Below the pieces are notes generated by a model. It was given only the letters and a program-made list of their open reading frames with translations. It had not been told where the DNA came from and made no database searches. A DNA stretch of 64,000 nt, taken from assembly GCA_020052415.1 (NCBI GenBank), contig JAGVPB010000042.1, positions 124,001-188,000 on the forward strand, written 5' to 3'. This document shows positions 51,055 to 59,023 of the stretch, in pieces. How positions within the stretch are numbered: the stretch's first letter is position 1; each line of letters starts with the position of its first letter. Source of the stretch: Bacteroidales bacterium (GTDB taxonomy: Bacteria; Bacteroidota; Bacteroidia; Bacteroidales; JAADJA01). The translations under genes and the position numbers were made by a program.

Positions 51055-51177
51055 CATTTTTATATTCAAGATGCCATTTAATAAAAACCTATGATTATTT
51101 ACACTCGAATTTCGAATTCTGTTTTAAGATATAGGCAACCTTCCTTTTATGTTTATAATATTTAAAATCAATTCCGT

Positions 51178-54100
51178 ATGAAAAAATCTACATTTTATTT
51201 TCTTGTATTAATTGGGCTGATCAACATTCCAATGTTAATGGTTGCACAAGACGAGCCAATTCATCCTGCCGTTGTTTCAACCGGTAAATATTGGGGGCTG
51301 ACCCCTCCGCTAAACAGCCTGCCTGTAATGTCAGAAGAAGACTGGAAGCAACTGGCAATTAAAGCACAGGAAAAAGAGTTAAACAAAAAAGTCGGTGAAA
51401 GGCCGTATCCTTTTCAGTCAACAGCTCTGCCAATAGGGCCTGATGAGGCCTGGCAAATGGAAATGGGTACAAAAAGTCCGTTAGCCCCGCTTGTAAATTT
51501 TGCCGGGCAGGCTTCACCGTATTATCCTTCGGACGCTAATGGCGACGTAAACCAGGATTATTATTTTCAGACTATAAACACTGTTTATGCGATTTATAAC
51601 AAAGCAGGGGCTTTGGTTGCAGGCCCTACCAACCTGAATCTTCTTTTCGGAGCAGTTCCGGGATCCAATTGTAATGATGGAGATCCTATTGTTCTTTGGG
51701 ACGAACAGGCCGGCAGGTGGCTTGTAGCGGAATTTTCGCTTTGTAATGCCAACGACCGGATGCTGGTTGCAGTATCACAAACCAATAATCCACTGGGAGC
51801 CTGGTATCAATATTCATTTGATGTGACGGATGTTCCCGATTACGAAAAATTTGGTGTATGGCAGGATGGTTACTATATGGGTACTAACACTGGTGCCGGT
51901 AATGATATTTATGTGCTTCAGCGTGATCAGATGCTGGTTGGAGGTGCACCTGTAATGATAGGATTCGACAATGCCTGGAGGCCAAACAGCGGATTTCATT
52001 GCGTACCTCCGGCCGATAATGACGGCGCCTACGCTCCTTCAGGATATCCCGGTATTTTCGTTACGATAAATAACGATGCCTGGGGAGGGCTGGATCAGCT
52101 CTGGATTTACCAGCTTGCGGTCAACTGGGTCACTCCGGCAAGTTCAACCTTTACCCGCACACAAACTATAGGTGTTGCAGCCTTTGATAACAATTTCGGA
52201 GCCGGATGGAACAACATTACACAACCAGGAACAGCTCAAAAACTTGATGCCGTATTGGAAGTATTGATGCAAAGACCCCAATACAGGAATTTCGGTTCTT
52301 ACCAAACAATCGTTTGTTGTCACACAGTGGATGTTGATGGAACGGATCATGCCGGAGTGAGATGGTACGAACTGAGAAGAACAACGGGCGACTGGAGTAT
52401 CAGGCAAACCGGCACCTATGCACCCGATGCCAATTCGAGATGGATGGCCAGCATTGCACTGAATTCGTATAACGAATTAGGGCTCGGCTATTCCATTTCA
52501 AGTGCGGCTTTATATCCGGGTATCCGGTATTGCGGTCAGTCCTCGACAGCCTATGCCGCCGGTTTGGGAACAATGGATATTGCCGAAGATATTATTCTGA
52601 CCGGAGCGACTTCACAAACAGGAACAAACCGCTGGGGAGATTATACTATGCTTACGGTCGATCCTTCCGATAACCGGACTTTCTGGTACACCAATCAATA
52701 TGTGCTGGCAGGCCAGCGGGCAACACGTATAGCCAGTTTCAAGTTTGGAGGATATTGCGCAGCCAGCGGAGGTTGTGACGAATATATTTCACGGGTGCAG
52801 CTCGGTACAATTGATAATATAACCGGTTGCAATAATTATGCTGATTATACGGGTATTTCAACAAATTTTGGAATATCGGAAACGAAAACCATTACCGTAA
52901 CAAATGGCAATCCCATCTACACTGCCGATCAATGCGGCATTTGGATCGACTGGAATAAAGATGAAGATTTTGCAGATGCAAATGAAACCATCACCGTCAT
53001 CGGAACACCCGGAGTAGGGCCATATACCGCTTCGATTACGCCACCAGTTGGAACAGCTGTCGGAACCACAAGGATGAGGGTCAGGATAACTTATACCGGG
53101 GCTGTTGATCCATGCGGTACAACAACATACGGCGAAGTGGAAGATTATTCGATTAATCTTATAGATTACTGTACGGCAAGCGGTGGCTGCGACGAATATA
53201 TTTCAAGGATTCAATTCGGAACCATTGATAATATTACCGGGTGTTCAGGTTATGCTAACTATACCGGCATTTCAACAAATTTAGGATTAACTGCCACCAA
53301 AACACTCACTGTTACCAATGGGAATCCGATCTATTTTGCTGATCAGTGTGGTGCATGGATTGACTGGAACAGAGATACAGATTTTGCAGATGCAAATGAA
53401 TCCATCAGTATATCAGGAACGCCAGGGATAGGTCCTTATACTGCATCCATTACACCTCCGGCAGGGACAACTCCAGGACCAGTCAGAATTAGGGTCAGGA
53501 TAACCTATACCGGGGCAGTAGATCCTTGCGGAAGCACAGTCTATGGAGAAGTCGAAGATTACACCATCAACCTTGTTGGACCAAATTATTGGGTTGGTGG
53601 ATTCAACCATTACTGGCATCAGGCGGCCAATTGGTCGGCAGGACACATTCCAACAGAAGATGAAGACGTTTTTCTTACCAATTTAGGGTATCAGCCGGTT
53701 TACATTGATGATTATCCCGGTGTTCCCAATGAAGCCTGTAATAATCTTACCGTTGAGGCAGGAGGTCAGTTACAGGTTTGGGATATGACGCTAAATATAA
53801 ACGGCACATTAGCCATTTACGGCCAGCTTTCAATGATTGACGCTTTAGGACTAATCAATATTAAAGGAAACTGGATTAATTATGCTGGTTTAGCAGGATT
53901 TACTGCCGGTCCGGGTAAGGTTGTTTTCAACGGAGGGGCTTATCACCAATATTGTTCCAATGAAACATTTAACATTCTTGAAGTCAACAAAGCAGCCGGA
54001 GGAGCTTTCAGGCCGTATAATGACAACAATGTGGTTTGTGCTGCCTATGACTGGACTGCAGGGGCTGTGGATGTCCTAACCGGATCGTTTACTGCCAATA

Positions 54101-56928
54101 ATTTGCTGGATAACGGTATCGCAGGTGCTTTTTATAACAATGCAGGTGGAACAATTAACCTCACCAATTCATATTCAGGCTGGGTGGACTTAAATGGTGA
54201 ATTACATATTTACGGAGGTACTGTTAATGTTTATGGAACCTTAAGTGATTGGCCATACAGTAACAATGCATTGATTGAAATGAATGCAGGTGTCCTCGAT
54301 TTTCATACTTGTGGGATAACCATCGCCAACAACGCCTACACCCTGACTAACAATATTACCGGCGGAATAATACGAACAGCTTATGGATTCTCGGGTAACC
54401 GGGCAGATTTTACACCTTCAGCCGGCACCTTTGAGTTTTACGGAATAAGTGATGCGTTTTTCTCACAATCAAACGGTTGTACATTGTGGGATGTAAATGT
54501 AAATAAAGCTGCCAAAGAGGTTTCTTTAATTGAACCGGAATTACCCGTATCAGGTGAAAGGATTGATAAAACTGCCGGTAAAGGGGGAAAAGCAAACTCA
54601 GTTTCTCTAAATTCGAATGTCGTAATAACCAACAACCTTATCGTTTCAGCCGGAATTTTGGAGATTGGAGCATATACCTGTTCAGTAGCCAAAAGTGCCT
54701 TTATTTACGGAACCTTGTCAATGACGAATCCTTCAGGAGTGCTTAATGTGGGGACAAATCTAAATGACTTACTTTATTTCGTTTCCGGATCTTTTGGAAA
54801 CCTTTCAGCCGGTATCATTAACTTGCCCTATGCATTGATTATTGAAAACGGAGCCTTATTCAGTTCCTCTACTGGGAATACAATCAACTTTGGCACAACC
54901 TTAAATTTCGGAGGAATTGCCAATTACGATCCAAATGCTACTTTCGGAAATATAAATGTAAATATGAACGGAGGCAAATGGATATTTGATCCCAGTAGCT
55001 CAGCACCAATTACAGTAAACGGCAACTTTACCGTTTTCCCCGGAAATTCGGTTGAGCTGTTTAATAATTCTTTGATTATTCATGGCATACTGACGGATAA
55101 TACCACTTCAGCTATTTATGTGTATGATGGACCAGTAGCAAAGGAGAGCAATTCTTTAATGATGGCTGATGAGATTCCTTCGGGAAAATCTACCGGTGCA
55201 AAAGGCGGCATCCTGGAAATTGACACTGACTTTACCCTGAATGGCCTTATGGATGTAGCGGATGGAAATGTATTGGTTCACGGTATTTTCCATTTGGCTT
55301 CTTCGGGAAATTTATTAATCACAACAGGCTCATTCATTGCAGATGGACCACTGTTTACTAAAAACTGGGAATACATTGATGGACATCTTGGTTTAACTTC
55401 CGGATTATTTGAGATCAGCCATAACAGTATCAATTTTTCTGCGACTGCTACAACGACAATGAGCGGAGGTATTATGAGAAGCGGAGAAGCTTTTGGTGCA
55501 GTCAGCCCCGGGACTTTTCAACCCACGGGAGGTACTGTAGAAATTGTGGGCGTTGGGTTCAATACTCTTTATTGCAATAGTGGCAACTATTTTTACAATT
55601 TGCTTATCAACCGCGACCCAGCTGCAGCATCCTATCTTTATACAGATATCACCGTGAGCAATGCCCTTACCGTGAATTCAGGTACACTCACCCTGAATTC
55701 ATTTACAGCAAATGTTTTGGGCGGCGTTAACATCAACGGGGGCAATATACTTGTGAACGATAATGCGAACCTGCTTCTTGCAAACGCAACGACACTGAAT
55801 GTAAACGCCGGTGGAGCTCTCAATGTAATTGCTTCAGCCGGAACACCGGGTAGAATAGCAAGAATATCGACCGGTAATTATGGATTGAATGTTCAGAGCG
55901 GCGGTAATATTGCAGCACTCAATGGAATATTTGAATACATGAATACATCCGGGGTCAACCTGATGGCCGGCAGTAACGTAGATCCGCTTTATCCGTTCAA
56001 TAACTGCACTTTCCGAAATGGCCAGGCGGCAGGCAGGTTAATGACAATCGAAACCAACCAGTTATTCAATGTTGAAAACGCTGTATTCCCAACCAATACC
56101 TGGTCGGGAGCTTATAATGTGTATAAATCGGTGAATACAGGGACGGTAAACTTTGTTTCTGCTACCGGCGGATTTGCGGGTGAAAGCTTTGATTTTGATC
56201 CCAATAACCGGGTTAACTGGACGAACCGGATGCTGAACCTCAAAGCATTCCTCGAAGGACCTTTCAACGGGAGTACAATGAATACAACTATAAACAATGT
56301 TCTGCCTTTGAATCATCCGTTCAATCCTGCCCTACCGTACTTTGGTAATCCAATGCCAGATTGGTATTATGCAGGCGCAGGCAGTGTGGGAGCTATCCCG
56401 AATGTAAATATTGTTGACTGGATTGAAATTGAAATCAGGGACGCTGCAACCGCTGCCACAGCAACAAAAGCTACTGCAGTCGCTCATATTCCGGCTTTCA
56501 TCCTGAATAACGGTACCATCGTTTCACTCGACGGCATTTCCAGTCCGCAAGTCCCGGTTTCTATTGTCAACAATTTGTATGTGGTGATCTACCAAAGGAA
56601 CCATGAGGCCATCATGAATGCGAACCTGATACCTTACTCAGCAGGTGTTTACACTTATGATTATTCTACAGGATCGGGGCAGGTTTTCGGAGGTGTTGCC
56701 GGAACAAAGCAACTTGCTTCAGGTATCTGGGGCATGCGCAGTGGTGACGGAGACGGAAATGGCGATGTGCAGACTGCCGACAGGAATAATGTCTGGAAAG
56801 CAACCGGACAAACCGGCAAAGTGGGTTACCTGCCTTCCGATTTCAATCTTGACAGACAAACCAATAATAAGGACAAAAACGACAAGTGGGTTCCAAACAT
56901 CGGAACGGGATCGCAAGTACCAAATTAA
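51178..56928 (+). CDS. Giant secreted protein: propeller-like N-domain, two GEVED domains, beta-helix region, FNG/dockerin-like module
   Basis: The 1916-residue protein is a paralog of the preceding giant gene. After a signal peptide (about 1-23) the N-terminal region (about 30-525) looks like a beta-propeller but differs from the BNR domain of its neighbour. Two tandem GEVED domains follow (about 526-662 and 663-797, each starting GCDEYIS and ending GEVEDYS/T). A NYWVGGFNHYWHQAANW segment opens a beta-helix region (about 803-1680), and the shared module ends the protein (about 1686-1916, to VPNIGTGSQVPN). The last 1100 residues align well with the paralog, while the first 500 do not, so the pair arose by duplication and domain swap. 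No type A T9SS tail is visible. It is probably cell-surface bound. Confidence 0.8.
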   Translation: MKKSTFYFLVLIGLINIPMLMVAQDEPIHPAVVSTGKYWGLTPPLNSLPVMSEEDWKQLAIKAQEKELNKKVGERPYPFQSTALPIGPDEAWQMEMGTKSPLAPLVNFAGQASPYYPSDANGDVNQDYYFQTINTVYAIYNKAGALVAGPTNLNLLFGAVPGSNCNDGDPIVLWDEQAGRWLVAEFSLCNANDRMLVAVSQTNNPLGAWYQYSFDVTDVPDYEKFGVWQDGYYMGTNTGAGNDIYVLQRDQMLVGGAPVMIGFDNAWRPNSGFHCVPPADNDGAYAPSGYPGIFVTINNDAWGGLDQLWIYQLAVNWVTPASSTFTRTQTIGVAAFDNNFGAGWNNITQPGTAQKLDAVLEVLMQRPQYRNFGSYQTIVCCHTVDVDGTDHAGVRWYELRRTTGDWSIRQTGTYAPDANSRWMASIALNSYNELGLGYSISSAALYPGIRYCGQSSTAYAAGLGTMDIAEDIILTGATSQTGTNRWGDYTMLTVDPSDNRTFWYTNQYVLAGQRATRIASFKFGGYCAASGGCDEYISRVQLGTIDNITGCNNYADYTGISTNFGISETKTITVTNGNPIYTADQCGIWIDWNKDEDFADANETITVIGTPGVGPYTASITPPVGTAVGTTRMRVRITYTGAVDPCGTTTYGEVEDYSINLIDYCTASGGCDEYISRIQFGTIDNITGCSGYANYTGISTNLGLTATKTLTVTNGNPIYFADQCGAWIDWNRDTDFADANESISISGTPGIGPYTASITPPAGTTPGPVRIRVRITYTGAVDPCGSTVYGEVEDYTINLVGPNYWVGGFNHYWHQAANWSAGHIPTEDEDVFLTNLGYQPVYIDDYPGVPNEACNNLTVEAGGQLQVWDMTLNINGTLAIYGQLSMIDALGLINIKGNWINYAGLAGFTAGPGKVVFNGGAYHQYCSNETFNILEVNKAAGGAFRPYNDNNVVCAAYDWTAGAVDVLTGSFTANNLLDNGIAGAFYNNAGGTINLTNSYSGWVDLNGELHIYGGTVNVYGTLSDWPYSNNALIEMNAGVLDFHTCGITIANNAYTLTNNITGGIIRTAYGFSGNRADFTPSAGTFEFYGISDAFFSQSNGCTLWDVNVNKAAKEVSLIEPELPVSGERIDKTAGKGGKANSVSLNSNVVITNNLIVSAGILEIGAYTCSVAKSAFIYGTLSMTNPSGVLNVGTNLNDLLYFVSGSFGNLSAGIINLPYALIIENGALFSSSTGNTINFGTTLNFGGIANYDPNATFGNINVNMNGGKWIFDPSSSAPITVNGNFTVFPGNSVELFNNSLIIHGILTDNTTSAIYVYDGPVAKESNSLMMADEIPSGKSTGAKGGILEIDTDFTLNGLMDVADGNVLVHGIFHLASSGNLLITTGSFIADGPLFTKNWEYIDGHLGLTSGLFEISHNSINFSATATTTMSGGIMRSGEAFGAVSPGTFQPTGGTVEIVGVGFNTLYCNSGNYFYNLLINRDPAAASYLYTDITVSNALTVNSGTLTLNSFTANVLGGVNINGGNILVNDNANLLLANATTLNVNAGGALNVIASAGTPGRIARISTGNYGLNVQSGGNIAALNGIFEYMNTSGVNLMAGSNVDPLYPFNNCTFRNGQAAGRLMTIETNQLFNVENAVFPTNTWSGAYNVYKSVNTGTVNFVSATGGFAGESFDFDPNNRVNWTNRMLNLKAFLEGPFNGSTMNTTINNVLPLNHPFNPALPYFGNPMPDWYYAGAGSVGAIPNVNIVDWIEIEIRDAATAATATKATAVAHIPAFILNNGTIVSLDGISSPQVPVSIVNNLYVVIYQRNHEAIMNANLIPYSAGVYTYDYSTGSGQVFGGVAGTKQLASGIWGMRSGDGDGNGDVQTADRNNVWKATGQTGKVGYLPSDFNLDRQTNNKDKNDKWVPNIGTGSQVPN

Positions 56929-56951
56929 CAGATAGGCAATTATTAGTCATG

Positions 56952-56982
56952 AGAGGCTGCCTTAAATTGGCAGCCTCTTTTA
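56952..56982 (+). terminator. Rho-independent terminator after the second giant surface protein gene
   Basis: A 10-bp stem AGAGGCTGCC/GGCAGCCTCT with a 7-base loop is followed by TTTAATTTATTT. It lies between the plus-strand stop at 56928 and the convergent dodecin stop at 56985; only the plus orientation ends in T residues. Confidence 0.8.
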
Positions 56983-56984
56983 AT

Positions 56985-57194
56985 TTATTTATCCCTGAAC
57001 CTGAACGATAATTTAACTTTGGTTCTGTAAGCCACCACTTTCCCATCCTCGATTTTCATATCCATAGCCGAAACTTCAGCTATACGAAGATCTTCCAATG
57101 TTTGAGCTGCTTTTTCAACAGCCTTTTTTGCGGCATCCTCCCAGCTCTTCTCACTGGTTCCGATGAGTTCGATTACTTTGTAAATGCTTTCCAT
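56985..57194 (-). CDS. Dodecin family flavin-binding protein
   Basis: Dodecins form hollow dodecamers that store or buffer flavins. The 69-residue length and sequence are typical: MESIYKVIELIGTSEKSWEDAAKKAV, with the flavin-stacking tryptophan (W18 region), then a long helix, AEVSAMDMKIEDGKV and a last strand TKVKLSFRF. A textbook Shine-Dalgarno (GGAGGT, six bases before the ATG) is unusual in this phylum and fixes the start. A perfect -7 box lies about 50 bases upstream, facing another one for the divergent FAD dehydrogenase gene. Confidence 0.93.
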   Translation of the reverse strand: MESIYKVIELIGTSEKSWEDAAKKAVEKAAQTLEDLRIAEVSAMDMKIEDGKVVAYRTKVKLSFRFRDK

Positions 57195-57200
57195 GGTTTC

Positions 57201-57206
57201 ACCTCC
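57201..57206 (-). promoter_or_regulatory. Strong Shine-Dalgarno site of the dodecin gene
   Basis: On the minus strand the sequence is GGAGGT followed by GAAACC and the ATG at 57194. Most genes in this window have no such site, as expected for Bacteroidota. Confidence 0.7.
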
Positions 57207-57244
57207 AAATGTTTATTTAAAAATAAATTAGAAATGCTGATTTT

Positions 57245-57252
57245 CAAAATTA
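57245..57252 (-). promoter_or_regulatory. Putative -7 box for the dodecin gene
   Basis: The minus-strand reading is TAATTTTG, a perfect TAnnTTTG, about 50 bases before the dodecin ATG. Confidence 0.4.
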
Positions 57253-57299
57253 CAAAAATAAATTAACAGTTGAAAAACACAGTTTGTTGAATAAAGGGG

Positions 57300-57307
57300 T
57301 AATTTTG
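57300..57307 (+). promoter_or_regulatory. Putative -7 box for the FAD dehydrogenase gene
   Basis: TAATTTTG matches TAnnTTTG exactly, 16 bases before the ATG at 57324. This would leave a leader of about ten bases. Confidence 0.4.
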
Positions 57308-57323
57308 TTACAAATATAAAAAA

Positions 57324-58571
57324 ATGAGAATCGCAATTATTGGATTTGGCGCTGCCGCAATTGGATTTATCGAGAAAATGAAAAATTCGGGGCACGAGAT
57401 TCATATATTTGAAAAAAGTAAAGACATTTATTCTTCCAGCATTTCGGGCATCCGTGCTGACGGAAAATTATTCGTCTCGAAAGAAATGGGAGGAGAACTG
57501 GACGTTGACCTTGACCTTCAGAAGAAGCTTGTTGATTTCTGGATTGAAAAAACGGGTAATGGTGATTGTGAAAGAGGAAGTTCATTTAAAAATCTGTATT
57601 ATTATAAAACCTTTTATGAAAAGGGTTTTCAGCCGGTCATTTCCGATTTTTATCATCTTGGTACCGACCAGTTGAAAGAGGTTCTTTTCAATATATTTGA
57701 AGAGTATAAAACTCTTCCCGACATCCATTTTCATTTTGAAAGCCCGGTTTCGAAAATTGAAATCAAAGGGGATAAAGTTTCAATAGATTTCGACGATGTT
57801 TTTGATAAAATCATTGTAGCTGTTGGCAGAAGCGGACATAAACTGATAAAAACCATCATCAAAGCTTATCCTGAACTTGTACTTGACAGCTCAAGGGTTG
57901 ATATCGGAGTCCGGTTTGAGTTGCCTGACCATATTGTAGAAGATCTGAATAAGGAAATGTATGAATTCAAGGTAAAGTATAAGAGCAAAACCGGATATAT
58001 GGTTCGTACATTCTGCAATAATCCCTCAGGATATGTGGTAACCGAAAATTATGGTGATTTTACTACAGTAAACGGACATGCCCGGATAAAAGATAAAAGC
58101 AAAAACACCAATTTCGCAATACTGACTACGGTTCAGCTTACCGAACCCTTTAATGACCCGATCGGTTATGGTTCGAACATCGCTAAAATGTCGAATATGC
58201 TTGGAGGCGACAGGGTGATACTTCAAACATACAGCCACTTCGTAAATTCCAAAAGGACAAAAAATCTGTACCGGGTTCAGCCAACACTGGCCAAAGAAAA
58301 ATATATCCTCGGCGACATAAATCTTTGTTATCCCCGGAGGATCATTGAAAGTATCATTGATTTTGCAGAAAATTTAAATAAGGCCATACCGGGTATAACC
58401 CATCCTGATAACCTTGTTTATGCGCCAGAAATTAAGTTTTATACCAACACTTTAAATAACCATGAATTTAAAAACCTGAAATTTATCGGGGACTGTTCAG
58501 GCTATACCCGTTCTATCATCTATGCTACTGCTCATGGGTATTTGATGGCAGAGGAGATTTTGGGGGCATGA
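57324..58571 (+). CDS. FAD-dependent dehydrogenase (COG2509-like)
   Basis: The 415-residue soluble flavoprotein starts with a Rossmann dinucleotide-binding motif (IIGFGAAAIGF, 5-15, then the acidic strand end in HIFEKS). Later segments, NPSGYVVTENYGDFTTVNGHA and the C-terminal FIGDCSGYTRSIIYATAHGYLMAEEI, match the uncharacterised COG2509 FAD dehydrogenases related to HI0933/GidA-like oxidoreductases. The second segment closes the FAD site. The substrate is unknown. It is divergent from dodecin, a flavin-storage protein, with facing -7 boxes in the 129-base gap, a reasonable link for flavin supply. Confidence 0.75.
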   Translation: MRIAIIGFGAAAIGFIEKMKNSGHEIHIFEKSKDIYSSSISGIRADGKLFVSKEMGGELDVDLDLQKKLVDFWIEKTGNGDCERGSSFKNLYYYKTFYEKGFQPVISDFYHLGTDQLKEVLFNIFEEYKTLPDIHFHFESPVSKIEIKGDKVSIDFDDVFDKIIVAVGRSGHKLIKTIIKAYPELVLDSSRVDIGVRFELPDHIVEDLNKEMYEFKVKYKSKTGYMVRTFCNNPSGYVVTENYGDFTTVNGHARIKDKSKNTNFAILTTVQLTEPFNDPIGYGSNIAKMSNMLGGDRVILQTYSHFVNSKRTKNLYRVQPTLAKEKYILGDINLCYPRRIIESIIDFAENLNKAIPGITHPDNLVYAPEIKFYTNTLNNHEFKNLKFIGDCSGYTRSIIYATAHGYLMAEEILGA

Positions 58572-59023
58572 TTCTTTCCTTAATCCCAATTTGTTAATGG
58601 TTGCCGGATACTGGTTGCTGGTTCCAGGTTTAAGGGAAAGGATTCTTTCTATGGATTTTTGAGTTTGGTTTTTTCAAAACTGTTATGACCTAAAACAAGG
58701 ACGATTCAGGACGGCAACAAAATTTTTGATGAATAAATATTCATCTTGAAATAAAATTTCCATGAAAAATCCCATACTTTTATCCGTTCAAAATTGTCTA
58801 TGTGAAAATTTATAATGATAAGAAGGATTTTGAACCACACAGGCACAATAGAAACATAGGCAATCACATAGATTTCAATGCATCTTTAGCACGATAATTT
58901 AGATTTACAATTCAATAGCAAGCTATGTGAAGTCTATGACCCTATGTGACTATGTGGTAAAATTGGTATCCTAAAAAACTTTTGAATTTGTTGTTAATAC
59001 GAAAATTAAAATATATGCTATCA
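58572..59023. other. Gene-free gap containing a degenerate inverted repeat
   Basis: No credible ORF occurs in these 450 bases. The left part has a low-complexity GGTTGCTGGTTCCAGG tract (about 58598-58632). The centre holds the imperfect inverted repeat at 58834-58958. The right end is the AT-rich leader of the next gene. No perfect -7 box was found ahead of that gene. Confidence 0.6.
58834..58958. repeat. Imperfect long inverted repeat with CACATAG-type arms
   Basis: The left arm (58834-58874) starts ACCACACAGGCACAATAG and contains CACATAG. The right arm (58921-58958) contains CTATGTGA twice and ends CTATGTGGT; its reverse complement starts ACCACATAGTCACATAG and aligns along the whole left arm. 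The centre is 46 bases of AT-rich DNA. The structure resembles a non-autonomous repeat or a long imperfect RNA hairpin; no ORF lies in it. Confidence 0.6.

Larger units (their letters stand above)
50537..51177. other. Gene-free gap with fragments of several interspersed repeats
   Basis: This 640-base gap between the two giant paralogous genes has no credible ORF. From left to right it holds a GGTTCAAGG/TTTCAGG low-complexity tract (about 50540-50575), a terminator (50631-50667), a long hairpin (50707-50740), a CTTCGACAAGCTCAGGAT motif (about 50831-50848) and a GAGCGTTAGCGAAAAATCTC motif (about 50927-50946). An AT-rich leader with a -7 box (51047-51054) follows. The last two motifs resemble common interspersed repeats of Bacteroidota (recollection). 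Confidence 0.55.
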
